This document shows, one piece after another, positions 32,408 to 44,428 of a DNA stretch of 64,000 nucleotides; the first letter of the stretch is position 1; each line of letters starts with the position of its first letter. The position numbers and the translations under genes were made by a program. Source of the DNA: Nitrosomonadales bacterium. GTDB taxonomy: Bacteria > Pseudomonadota > Gammaproteobacteria > Burkholderiales > Gallionellaceae. The notes under the pieces are model-generated. The model saw nothing but the letters and a program-made list of their open reading frames with translations, searched no databases and was not told the origin of the DNA. The DNA lies in NCBI GenBank assembly GCA_025408405.1, contig JANYJE010000013.1:18490-82489 (forward strand), given 5' to 3'.

Positions 32408-33745
32408 ATGACAGATTTATCTCTATGGGATTTTTGCCTTGATTTCTTTGAGAAAAGCCTCCCTCCACAGCAATTTAACTCTTGGATTAAGCCATTGGTA
32501 TGCATTATCAATGGCGAACACATAACATTAACTGCCCCAAACAGCTTCACGCTAAAGGTTATTCAGGAACGCTTTTTGCCAGACATATCAAGACTAGCGC
32601 TATCTTTTAATATAAACAATCCAGTAGTTGAATTTAAAATTGGAAAAAAAACCGCAAATCCTAGCATTCCAAAAAAGATTCCTGTAATAGAAACTGGACG
32701 AACTGACGTTAAGATTCAAAGAAATCACAGCAAACTCAACACATTACTTGCTTTCGATAATTTTGTGACTGGCAAGGCCAATCAATTGGCTCATGCTGCA
32801 GCAATGCAAGTAGCAAATTTCCCTGGAACTACTTATAACCCTTTATTTATTTATGGTGGAGTGGGACTAGGTAAAACCCACTTGATTCAATCTATTGGAA
32901 ATTTTGTCAAAAAGGACAATCCAGAGGCAAAAATTTGCTATGTACATGCGACAAATTACATCTCTGATGTCGTTCGTGCATTTCAAACCAAACGCTTTGA
33001 TGAGTTCAAACAATTTTATAATTCATTAGATTTATTGCTAATTGATGACATACAGTTCATAGCAGATAAGCCTGGTACACAACAAGAATTTTTCTACACT
33101 CTTAATTCACTAATTGATACAAATAAACAAGTAGTTATAACATGTGATACTTTTCCAAAGGAAATATCCGGAATTGAACCGCGGCTTACATCAAGATTTA
33201 GTTGCGGCTTAACTGTTGCAGTAGAGCCACCGGGTCTTGAAATGCGCGTGGCAATACTGCTGCAAAAAGCAGTATTGCTAGGTCACCCAATTAATGAGGA
33301 TGTTGCTTTTTTCGTTGCTAAACATGTTCGCTCCAACATTAGAGAACTTGAGGGCGCACTAAATAGAATTGTTGCATATGCCAAGTTTCATAAGCATGGA
33401 ATTTCTGTTGAGACGGCTAAAGAAGCTTTAAAAGATTTACTTGCTGCACAAAATAAACAAGTTTCTATAGAAAATATTCAAAAAACTGTAGCCGATTTTT
33501 ATAGATTGAAAGTTGTTGAGTTAATATCCAAAAAACGTACGCGCACAATCGCGCGTCCAAGGCAAATGGCCATGTGCCTAGCAAGAGAGCTAACTCAATT
33601 AAGTCTGCCGGAAATTGGGAATGCATTTGGTGGGAGAGATCACTCCACAGTTTTACATGCATGTAAAACAATAGAGAATCTAAGGAACCTAGACCATTCA
33701 ATAAATTCAGATTTTAATTTATTAAACCAAACATTGAGAAACTAA
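32408..33745 (+). CDS. dnaA: Chromosomal replication initiator DnaA
   Basis: 445-residue AAA+ initiator. Domain I is residues 1-90 (LWDFCLDFFEKSLPPQQFNSWI in part). A short linker follows. The AAA+ domain has FDNFVTGKANQLAHAAA, P-loop GGVGLGKTHLIQSIGN, Walker B LLLIDDIQFI, EPRLTSRFSCGLTV and the REL sensor 2 (NIRELEGALNRI). Domain IV has RPRQMAMCLARELTQLSLPEIGNAFGGRDHSTVLHA (in part), the DnaA-box-binding signature. Its coding sequence is very AT rich (14 of 60 G/C in one row), unlike genes further out. It opens the origin and leads dnaN-gyrB. Confidence 0.97.
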   Translation: MTDLSLWDFCLDFFEKSLPPQQFNSWIKPLVCIINGEHITLTAPNSFTLKVIQERFLPDISRLALSFNINNPVVEFKIGKKTANPSIPKKIPVIETGRTDVKIQRNHSKLNTLLAFDNFVTGKANQLAHAAAMQVANFPGTTYNPLFIYGGVGLGKTHLIQSIGNFVKKDNPEAKICYVHATNYISDVVRAFQTKRFDEFKQFYNSLDLLLIDDIQFIADKPGTQQEFFYTLNSLIDTNKQVVITCDTFPKEISGIEPRLTSRFSCGLTVAVEPPGLEMRVAILLQKAVLLGHPINEDVAFFVAKHVRSNIRELEGALNRIVAYAKFHKHGISVETAKEALKDLLAAQNKQVSIENIQKTVADFYRLKVVELISKKRTRTIARPRQMAMCLARELTQLSLPEIGNAFGGRDHSTVLHACKTIENLRNLDHSINSDFNLLNQTLRN

Positions 33746-33772
33746 CATTACTATTAGTAACTAGTTATAATT

Positions 33773-33781
33773 TGTGCATAT
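33773..33781 (-). promoter_or_regulatory. DnaA-box-like site
   Basis: TGTGCATAT, complement ATATGCACA, one mismatch from the relaxed consensus TTATNCACA. Pairs as an inverted partner with the site at 33809. Confidence 0.5.
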
Positions 33782-33808
33782 TTGATTAATTCTAATAAAT
33801 ATAAATAA

Positions 33809-33817
33809 TTATGCACA
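33809..33817 (+). promoter_or_regulatory. DnaA box (TTATGCACA)
   Basis: TTATGCACA matches the relaxed consensus TTATNCACA exactly, inside the AT-rich dnaA-dnaN spacer. Confidence 0.65.
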
Positions 33818-33943
33818 ATTAGTTAACACTGAAATAGTTTGCTTTAATTAATATTAATAATCATTAACTAATTGAATGAAAATAAATAATTAAGTTATTA
33901 ACAGATTTGTTCGACATTATTATTGTTATTAAGGATATAAAGA

Positions 33944-37479
<3,536 letters not shown>

Positions 37480-37606
37480 GAGTGCATAGGCCTATATTGA
37501 CAGGCTTGTGCGCAAGGTTCAATTACAACTCACGGTAAATGTGACACACCCGTTTGTGGTTCCAGCGACCGGTTGAACTCGCCTGTAAATTAAAAATACA
37601 AGAGCG

Positions 37607-40207
37607 CTAAGCTGTGGTCTTTTTGACAGAGGGTTTCTTGTTAGCAGGTGTTTTCTTTTTAGTAACAGCTGATTTTTTTTCTACACTTGCTTCCTTTTTG
37701 GCGGCAACTTTTTTCACCTTCTGATTTGCAGACACTTTCTTGCTGGTAGCACGAACTTTTGCTACTGGTCCTTTAGCTACTCGAGCGGCCAATAAAGTAA
37801 GCGCTTCCTCCAAAGTAATCTCTTCGAGGGAGATATCTTTGGGTAAAGTGGCATTTACTTTGCCGTGGCGAACATAGGGGCCATATCTGCCATTACATAT
37901 GTCCACCGATTTCTTATCTTCAGGATGATCGCCTAATTCACGTAGCACGGAGTTTGATGTTCTTGCTTCAGATAATAAGGTGAGCGCACGTTCAAGATCA
38001 ATGGTAAAGATGTTATCAGCTTTTGGAATAGACTTAAATTTTCCATCATGGCCTATATAAGGACCAAAGCGACCAATATTAACAATAACTTTTTTGCCTG
38101 TTTCAGGATGCTCACCCAGCTCTTTGGGAAGCTCCAGCAATTGCAAAGCAGCGGCAAGATCAGCGTCTGCTGGTGGAAGTTCTTTAGGCCAAGAAATGCG
38201 TTTTGGCTTTTTCTTCGCGCCCTCTTCCACTTCACCCAGCTGAACGTAATAACCGTAAGGGCCGCGCAATAGTAGCACTGGCAGGTTGGTTGCAGGATCA
38301 TGGCCAAGTTCTTTACGGGCATCAGCTGGATCAACTTCACCAGAAGTATTTCGGGTGTAATCACACTCAGGATAAGCAGTGCAGCCAACAAAACTGCCGC
38401 GCTTGCCAAGTCTTGTTGCTAACGGCTTGCCACACTTGGGGCAAGCTTCATCCAATAGCTCCTGAGTGACATCTTTGCGCTCAATGTTCTTCTTCTCTTG
38501 AATTAGTTTGTCAAAATCGCGCCAGAATGCATCAAGAACTGGGATCCAGTCGCGCTTACCCTCAGAAATTTCATCCAGTTCATCTTCCATCTGAGCAGTA
38601 AAACCGTAATCAACATAGCGCGTGAAATGCTCTGACAGAAATCGGTTAACAACGCGCCCAACATCAGTAGGAGTAAAGCGTTTCTTATCTAACAGCACAT
38701 ATTCGCGCGCTTGTAGTGTAGAAATGATGCTTGCATAGGTAGACGGACGGCCAATACCATGCTCTTCTAGTGTTTTAACCAGGCTTGCCTCGGTAAACCT
38801 AGGGGGGGGCTGAGTAAAGTGTTGCTCACCATATAGCTTGTCAAGTTGTAGCGTTTCACCCTCCTCCAGAGGGGGGAGTTTAACCCCTTCCTCTTCAGCA
38901 CTGTCATCAGCGTCCTCTTGGTAGACAGCAATAAATCCAGGAAAAACCAAGGTTTGCCCACTGGCACGAAAAAGTGTGTCGTCTCCACCTAGGCGAATAT
39001 CTACGCTTACTGTATCAAAGCGCGCCGAAGTCATCTGGCTGGCAAGAGTGCGTTTCCAAATCATTTCATAGAGGCGAGCCTGATCAACGGTTAAAAACTC
39101 TCGAATGCTATCTGGTGTGCGGGTAATCGAGGTTGGGCGAATCGCCTCGTGAGCTTCCTGAGCATTTTTGGCTTTGCTTTTGTATGCAGGTGATGTGCTT
39201 GGGAGATAATCAACAGAAAAATTGGTACTAATATAGCTGCGAATTTCATCAACAGCTTCCTTGGCTAGAGATACGGAATCAGTACGCATATAGGTGATTA
39301 AACCTAGTGTTTGCCCACCGATATCTATTCCCTCATAAAGTTGCTGCGCAATGCGCATGGTGCGATCCGCGGACATGCCAAGTTTGCGTACACTTTCCTG
39401 TTGTAATGTAGATGTAGTAAAAGGCGCAGTCGCATGTCTTTGTTTAGATTTTTTTTCTACTCTGACAACCCGAGGCGGCAATTTAGCAGCCCTAATATTG
39501 TCGTAAATTTTTTGGTAAGCCTCGACACTATCTATAGATAATTGATCTAGCTTCTTGCCATGATACTGAAACAGCTTAGCGCCAAAGGGAATGCTGTTTT
39601 TTTGGCTGTCCAAGTGCACAGTCCAATATTCCTGCGATCGGAATGCTTCAATTTGCTGCTCACGCTCTACAATCAGTCGTAACGCAGGGCTTTGTACACG
39701 ACCGGCAGAAAGTCCAGGCCGAATCTTGCGCCACAGCAATGGAGAAAGGTTAAAGCCAACCAGATAGTCTAGAGCTCGCCTGGCTTGTTGCGCATTAACC
39801 AGTGGAATAGAGATCTCACGAGGGTGAGCAACTGCTTCGCGTACAGCTGATTGAGTAATTTCATAAAAAACGACTCGTTTCATTACCTTGTTTTTTAAGG
39901 CGCGCTTACCTTTCAGCAGTTCGGATATATGCCAAGCAATTGCTTCTCCCTCGCGATCAGGGTCAGGCGCCAAATAAATATTGTCAGCGGTGGCTGCTGC
40001 TTTAGCGATTGCATCTACATGTTTACTATTACGTGCAATAACCTCGTACTGCATTGTGTAGTTATTGTCAGTGTCAATGGCTCCAGTCTTGGGAACAAGG
40101 TCTCGCACATGACCAAATGAAGCAAGCACTTCAAAGTCTTTGCCAAGGTATTTTTTAAGTGTTTTAGCTTTAGCAGGTGACTCAACTATAAGAAGATTAG
40201 ATGCCAT
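37607..40207 (-). CDS. topA: DNA topoisomerase I
   Basis: 866-residue type IA topoisomerase that relaxes negative supercoils. The Toprim start is NLLIVESPAKAKTLKKYLGKDFEVLASFGH (in part), then APDPDREGEAIAWH. The catalytic Tyr is in TYMRTDSVSL. GIGRPSTYASIISTLQARE and one tetracysteine zinc element (CPKCGKPLAT with CTAYPEC) follow, then C-terminal repeats around RFGPYIGHDGKFKSI and RYGPYVRHGKVNATL. It ends in a Lys/Ala-rich tail of about 60 residues (KKVSANQKVKKVAAKKE onward). An eight-base C tract encodes Pro codons around residue 467. Convergent with gyrB; no terminator hairpin seen in the 127-base gap. Confidence 0.97.
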   Translation of the reverse strand: MASNLLIVESPAKAKTLKKYLGKDFEVLASFGHVRDLVPKTGAIDTDNNYTMQYEVIARNSKHVDAIAKAAATADNIYLAPDPDREGEAIAWHISELLKGKRALKNKVMKRVVFYEITQSAVREAVAHPREISIPLVNAQQARRALDYLVGFNLSPLLWRKIRPGLSAGRVQSPALRLIVEREQQIEAFRSQEYWTVHLDSQKNSIPFGAKLFQYHGKKLDQLSIDSVEAYQKIYDNIRAAKLPPRVVRVEKKSKQRHATAPFTTSTLQQESVRKLGMSADRTMRIAQQLYEGIDIGGQTLGLITYMRTDSVSLAKEAVDEIRSYISTNFSVDYLPSTSPAYKSKAKNAQEAHEAIRPTSITRTPDSIREFLTVDQARLYEMIWKRTLASQMTSARFDTVSVDIRLGGDDTLFRASGQTLVFPGFIAVYQEDADDSAEEEGVKLPPLEEGETLQLDKLYGEQHFTQPPPRFTEASLVKTLEEHGIGRPSTYASIISTLQAREYVLLDKKRFTPTDVGRVVNRFLSEHFTRYVDYGFTAQMEDELDEISEGKRDWIPVLDAFWRDFDKLIQEKKNIERKDVTQELLDEACPKCGKPLATRLGKRGSFVGCTAYPECDYTRNTSGEVDPADARKELGHDPATNLPVLLLRGPYGYYVQLGEVEEGAKKKPKRISWPKELPPADADLAAALQLLELPKELGEHPETGKKVIVNIGRFGPYIGHDGKFKSIPKADNIFTIDLERALTLLSEARTSNSVLRELGDHPEDKKSVDICNGRYGPYVRHGKVNATLPKDISLEEITLEEALTLLAARVAKGPVAKVRATSKKVSANQKVKKVAAKKEASVEKKSAVTKKKTPANKKPSVKKTTA

Positions 40208-40226
40208 GAATTGCTATACGCCGAGG

Positions 40227-40682
40227 TTAATGTAGTTGGCCGGAATTAGCCGGAGTGAGAAGATCTTCGATTATCAATGGATCTAAATCTTCGTGTTGAT
40301 TCCACAGCACCATAAGTGCAATTAGCTTAATCTTGTCTAATGGAAGATCTTCTCGTTCAAGTGCAACAGCACGGTCAATGATCATTTCGCGTTCTACGGG
40401 AGAGATTATTTTGCTGTGCTCCCAAAATGAAATAAATTGTATTCCCGCATTACTGATACGCTGCATTTCCAGATCTGCAAAACAACGTAAACCAGCGTGA
40501 TTTATAGCCGCAGGATAATCGGTATTAGATAAGTGTTTAAGGCCAGTAAGCCAAATCAAAGCTTTGTTTATGTCACTATCATCGAAACCAGCAGCACTTA
40601 ATTTAATGGACAGCTTGTCTGAATCAGGGTAGCTGCCTGCATCAAAGTAGCTTTCAAATAAAAACATCAAAATATCAAACAT
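40227..40682 (-). CDS. smg: Smg family protein (DUF494)
   Basis: 151-residue protein of the Smg/DUF494 family, almost always beside dprA and topA in beta- and gammaproteobacteria. It begins MFDILMFLFESYFDAG. RCFADLEMQRISNAGIQFISF and LDKIKLIALMVLWNQ match the conserved blocks. No catalytic motif or membrane segment seen; function unknown. Confidence 0.95.
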   Translation of the reverse strand: MFDILMFLFESYFDAGSYPDSDKLSIKLSAAGFDDSDINKALIWLTGLKHLSNTDYPAAINHAGLRCFADLEMQRISNAGIQFISFWEHSKIISPVEREMIIDRAVALEREDLPLDKIKLIALMVLWNQHEDLDPLIIEDLLTPANSGQLH

Positions 40683-40701
40683 GGTGCTCCATCAATCAAT
40701 T

Positions 40702-41775
40702 TCAAACAACACGCTGATACAACCCTCCAGGAAGTGTAGCAACCTGACCATCTAACTCAAGTTGTAACAGGATGGCGGATAGTGCCTCAATCGTCAAGCC
40801 ACTACGCATACATAAGGTATCAATGTCGAGCGGCTCATAATCTAGGTGTGCAAAAATTGGGTGAACATTGAGTTTTTTAGTAGGTGGCTTGTCAAGGGGT
40901 GCAAATACACGCAACTCTTCCAAGATATCATTTGCATGATCGACCAATTTAGCACCTTGCTTGATCAATGTGTGACAACCTTTGGCTTGAGGCGAATGAA
41001 TGGAACCAGGAATAGCAAAAACCTCGCGACCTTGTTCAAGTGCCATGCGAGCAGTAATAAGTGAGCCACTTTGTAATGATGCTTCAACAACTAAGCAGCC
41101 CAAACTCAGGCCACTGATAATCCGATTGCGTCGAGGAAAATTGGAAGCTATAGGCGGCGAGCCAAGAGAAAATTCAGAAATCAAACAACCAGAACTAGCC
41201 AATTGATGGGCTAAATCCCGATTTGCTGCAGGGTAAACTTTATCCAAGCCGGTGCCCACCACTGCAATACTGGATCCCCGGCCACGCAAACCACCTTGAT
41301 GCGCAGCTGCATCAATTCCATGTGCCATTCCGCTGACAATACACAAATCTGAGTTGCTGGCAGCTTGAGCAAAAGCTTCAGCATTATGCAAACCTTGTAC
41401 TGTCGCATTTCGGCTCCCCACTATGGCGAGTGAACTGTGATTGAGTAAATCACGCCGCCCTTTTATGTAAAGCAACGGCGGGGGATCAGCAATATTTAGC
41501 AAAGCTTGGGGATAGTCTGTGTCGGCAAGAGTAACAATACTGTTAAGCGGATCTTGCAGCCAGTCTATAACAGGGGCGAGTGCCAGTTGGTTGATCCCAT
41601 TTGAAATGGCATTCGCAATGACCGGTCTGACCACTTGCCTTAATAAATCTTTGGGGGTGGCAAGGATATTGGTGGGCGAGCCAAAAGTCTGTAATAGATT
41701 GCGAAGGCCTTCATTGCCTAAGCCAGGTATCTGGCTCAAAGTAATCCATGACGCTAACTCTGCGTCGATTGGCAT
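40702..41775 (-). CDS. dprA: DNA-processing protein DprA
   Basis: 357-residue protein that loads RecA on incoming single-stranded DNA in natural transformation. An N-terminal SAM/HhH-like domain is followed by a Rossmann-like core with YIKGRRDLL, LAIVGSRNATVQGLHNAEAFA, IVSGMAHGIDAAAHQGGL, AVVGTGLDKVYPAANRDLA and NFPRRNRIISGLS. A C-terminal winged-helix domain (about 290-357, PLDIDTLCMRSGLTIEALSAILL in part) matches DML1. The gene is intact, but many non-competent bacteria also keep it. Neighbours smg and lysM are in the standard order. Confidence 0.95.
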   Translation of the reverse strand: MPIDAELASWITLSQIPGLGNEGLRNLLQTFGSPTNILATPKDLLRQVVRPVIANAISNGINQLALAPVIDWLQDPLNSIVTLADTDYPQALLNIADPPPLLYIKGRRDLLNHSSLAIVGSRNATVQGLHNAEAFAQAASNSDLCIVSGMAHGIDAAAHQGGLRGRGSSIAVVGTGLDKVYPAANRDLAHQLASSGCLISEFSLGSPPIASNFPRRNRIISGLSLGCLVVEASLQSGSLITARMALEQGREVFAIPGSIHSPQAKGCHTLIKQGAKLVDHANDILEELRVFAPLDKPPTKKLNVHPIFAHLDYEPLDIDTLCMRSGLTIEALSAILLQLELDGQVATLPGGLYQRVV

Positions 41776-41780
41776 ATCAA

Positions 41781-42890
41781 TCAGGGCGTGACAGCATTAT
41801 CCAGAATTTGTACCGGCAGACTTGCTTCAACAACTAGGCCATAAGAAACCATTTCAAAAGTGCGAAACACAAAGATCAGGCCATAGCGGTAATCAGGCAA
41901 TTGCTCTCGCTTTCCAAACAAAACAGTATCCTCACTCACAAATTCACCTTTATGAAATAGCGCAAGAACATGTCCAGTTTCAAGACCATCGCGCCGCCCC
42001 TTATTTAAAGCTATTACAGAATTTTTACCGCCTTGACCAACACCACCGTAGATTGAAATTACGCGAGCAGAAATTTGAGACTCAGGCGGGCGCGGAATGT
42101 AGTTATTAGGAAGGGCAACAGTTGATTGAACTAAGCGGTCACCCTTGTGAATGTCAAGAATCGAATTGGTAATTCTAAGCGTACTGATATCAGCAAGCTT
42201 TTCTACTGTAGCATCTCCCAGATAAATAGCTTCGTACCCTAAACTCTTATTTGATTCAGGATCAATAAACTCGTTGCCAGGACGGAATATTTGCCATGTA
42301 TCACCTTGGTCTACAGGCATATTCTTGGCATAAATAAGATCCATATTACTAACAAGAGCACGCTTTTCGAGTGTTCCAACTACGACTGGTGCACCATTAA
42401 GACCTTTTTCATCAATTACTAATGGCTTGCTAAGGAATGGACCAATAGCACTAGCAGGAATACTCGCAATAGCAACCTGATCGCTACTCATAACCCTGAC
42501 TTTGGGAGATAATTTCTCAATTACGCTGGATTTTTCAGGCGCAATGCCGGGAACCAGATTAGTTGCAGATAAATTCGCGTTAGCAGCATTGTCATTGTTA
42601 AAGGATTCTGTTGTTTTGACAGGCTCACCCACATGCAAAGTTTTGCTAACAGAATCAAGAAAAATTACGTTGCCAGGATAAATCCAGTGTGGATCTTTTA
42701 CCGTGTCCTTGTTTAATCCCCATATTTGAGGCCATTTCCAAGGGTCTTTGAAAAATTTTCCAGAAATATCCCAAAGCGTATCACCCTTAACAACAACGTA
42801 GCGATCCGGTGCGTTTTCACGAATTACCAGTTCATCAGCAGAGGCGAGAATAGGCAAAAGAAAACAAATCAGCGATATAATCTTGCGCAT
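41781..42890 (-). CDS. LysM peptidoglycan-binding domain protein
   Basis: 369-residue exported protein: signal peptide of residues 1-17 (ISLICFLLPILASA), then one LysM domain at about residues 31-80 (YVVVKGDTLWDISGKFFKDPWKWPQIWGLN in part, and YPGNVIFL). The remaining about 290 residues are a beta-rich region seen in betaproteobacterial LysM proteins next to dprA. It may bind peptidoglycan in the periplasm. The role is unknown. The stop lies five bases before the dprA start, and def is divergent upstream. Confidence 0.92.
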   Translation of the reverse strand: MRKIISLICFLLPILASADELVIRENAPDRYVVVKGDTLWDISGKFFKDPWKWPQIWGLNKDTVKDPHWIYPGNVIFLDSVSKTLHVGEPVKTTESFNNDNAANANLSATNLVPGIAPEKSSVIEKLSPKVRVMSSDQVAIASIPASAIGPFLSKPLVIDEKGLNGAPVVVGTLEKRALVSNMDLIYAKNMPVDQGDTWQIFRPGNEFIDPESNKSLGYEAIYLGDATVEKLADISTLRITNSILDIHKGDRLVQSTVALPNNYIPRPPESQISARVISIYGGVGQGGKNSVIALNKGRRDGLETGHVLALFHKGEFVSEDTVLFGKREQLPDYRYGLIFVFRTFEMVSYGLVVEASLPVQILDNAVTP

Positions 42891-42979
42891 GGCAAACCCC
42901 AGCTAAGTAAATGAATGCGGTGCAATGTTTGCACAACTGTTTAAATTCTGCATCTAGTCACTTAAATTAGCAAGCTTTT

Positions 42980-43483
42980 ATGGCAATTCATCAAATACTT
43001 CAATACCCGGACGAACGTCTGCATACCATTGCAAATAAGGTCAGTGCGGTCACGGAAACAACTCGTAAGTTTATTAATGACATGGCTGAAACGATGTATG
43101 CTGCTCCAGGCATCGGTCTTGCAGCCACCCAAGTGGATGTACATCAATGCATCATAGTAGTAGATGCATCAGAGACGCATGACAAGCTTATTGCGTTCAT
43201 TAATCCTGAATTAATAGCCTGCAGTGGCGAAAGTGAGTGTGAAGAGGGATGTTTATCAGTACCCGGCATTTACGAAAAAGTGCGGAGAGCAAAAAAAATT
43301 ACGGTACGCGCACTAAATGTCGAAGGAGAAACATTTACATTGGATGCAGAGGGCTTGCTGGCCGTTTGTATCCAGCACGAAATGGATCACCTGCAAGGCA
43401 AGGTATTCGTAGAGTATCTCTCTCACCTTAAACAAACGCGCATACGCTCAAAGCTAAAAAAACGTAGACGCGAAACGATGTAA
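42980..43483 (+). CDS. def: Peptide deformylase
   Basis: 167-residue metalloenzyme that removes the formyl group from nascent proteins. The three motifs are intact: GIGLAATQ, EEGCLSVPGIY (metal Cys) and QHEMDHLQGKVF (HExxH metal histidines). It begins MAIHQILQYPDERLHTIA. The order def-fmt-rsmB is conserved with E. coli, and fmt starts 11 bases after its stop. Confidence 0.97.
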   Translation: MAIHQILQYPDERLHTIANKVSAVTETTRKFINDMAETMYAAPGIGLAATQVDVHQCIIVVDASETHDKLIAFINPELIACSGESECEEGCLSVPGIYEKVRRAKKITVRALNVEGETFTLDAEGLLAVCIQHEMDHLQGKVFVEYLSHLKQTRIRSKLKKRRRETM

Positions 43484-43494
43484 CGGGAAAAGCA

Positions 43495-44427
43495 TTGAAA
43501 ATAATTTTCGCAGGCACCCCAGCTTTCGCTGCAAAAGCCCTGCAAGCCATACTGGCGCAACAATACGATGTAGTAGCAGTACTCACGCAGCCAGATCGAC
43601 CTGCTGGGCGAGGTATGCAGCTTACTCCCAGCCCTGTAAAACTGTTGGCTGAGCAACACAATATTCCAGTGTTGCAGCCGCACACCCTGAAATCTGTTGA
43701 GATCCAACATCAATTGGCGAATTATCAGGCCGATGTTATGGTCGTAGCGGCTTACGGCTTGATATTGCCTCCACCGGTTTTGCAACTGTCACGCCACGGC
43801 TGCCTGAATATCCACGCATCACTGCTCCCGCGATGGAGAGGAGCTGCGCCTATTCAGCGAGCGATTCTGGCGGGAGATGAGGTAACCGGAATTACGATAA
43901 TGCAGATGGATGAGGGGTTGGATACTGGAGATACTCTACTGAAGAAAATTTGCCTGATTGCTCCCGATGACACTGCGCAAACATTATTAGAAAAATTGTC
44001 TGAACACGGAGCGGAGGCCATCCTTGAGGTTTTACAAAAAATGCAACATGGAACACTAAGTGCAACCGCCCAAGACTCAGCGCAGGCAAACTACGCAAAT
44101 AAGCTAAACAAAATCGAAGCACAACTGAACTGGACTCAAAGTGCGGGCCAATTGGAACGCGCTGTCCGAGGGTATAATCCCTTTCCGGTAGCATTTGCAA
44201 AATTCAATAGTATCCCCATCAAAATATGGCAGGCAAAAATACTTGACGATATGCATGGCGAACCTGGAACCATTTTGGCAATAGACAAACACGGAATACA
44301 GGTTGCCTGCGGACAGGGCGCACTGTGCTTAGAGATGCTGCAACGACCCAATGGCAAGGTATTGCCATTCAACCAATTTTTGCAAGGCTTCAACCTCAAG
44401 ACGGGTGACCGCTTTGAGGTGATCTGA
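43495..44427 (+). CDS. fmt: Methionyl-tRNA formyltransferase
   Basis: 310-residue enzyme that formylates initiator Met-tRNA with 10-formyl-tetrahydrofolate. MKIIFAGTPAFAAKALQAI starts the formyltransferase domain. The catalytic region LNIHASLLPRWRGAAPIQRAI and MDEGLDTGD follow. The C-terminal OB-like domain begins near residue 205. The start is TTG 43495, the only plausible start before the conserved IIFAGTP. GGGAAAA lies upstream. Confidence 0.96.
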   Translation: MKIIFAGTPAFAAKALQAILAQQYDVVAVLTQPDRPAGRGMQLTPSPVKLLAEQHNIPVLQPHTLKSVEIQHQLANYQADVMVVAAYGLILPPPVLQLSRHGCLNIHASLLPRWRGAAPIQRAILAGDEVTGITIMQMDEGLDTGDTLLKKICLIAPDDTAQTLLEKLSEHGAEAILEVLQKMQHGTLSATAQDSAQANYANKLNKIEAQLNWTQSAGQLERAVRGYNPFPVAFAKFNSIPIKIWQAKILDDMHGEPGTILAIDKHGIQVACGQGALCLEMLQRPNGKVLPFNQFLQGFNLKTGDRFEVI

Positions 44428-44428
44428 A

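Larger units (their letters stand above)
33746..33943. other. dnaA-dnaN intergenic region, second part of probable oriC
   Basis: 198-bp, extremely AT-rich spacer with repeated TTAAT/ATTAA tracts, which fits a DNA-unwinding element. Two DnaA-box-like sequences of opposite orientation sit at 33773 and 33809, and TTATTAACA occurs near 33896. AAGGA stands before the dnaN start. Many bacteria have their origin in either or both gaps flanking dnaA; I cannot tell which is used. Confidence 0.6.

Noticed and set aside
37480-37606. Possible terminator or small RNA between gyrB and topA
   Set aside because: I looked for a hairpin with a T-run in this convergent gap and found only weak, imperfect pairings.
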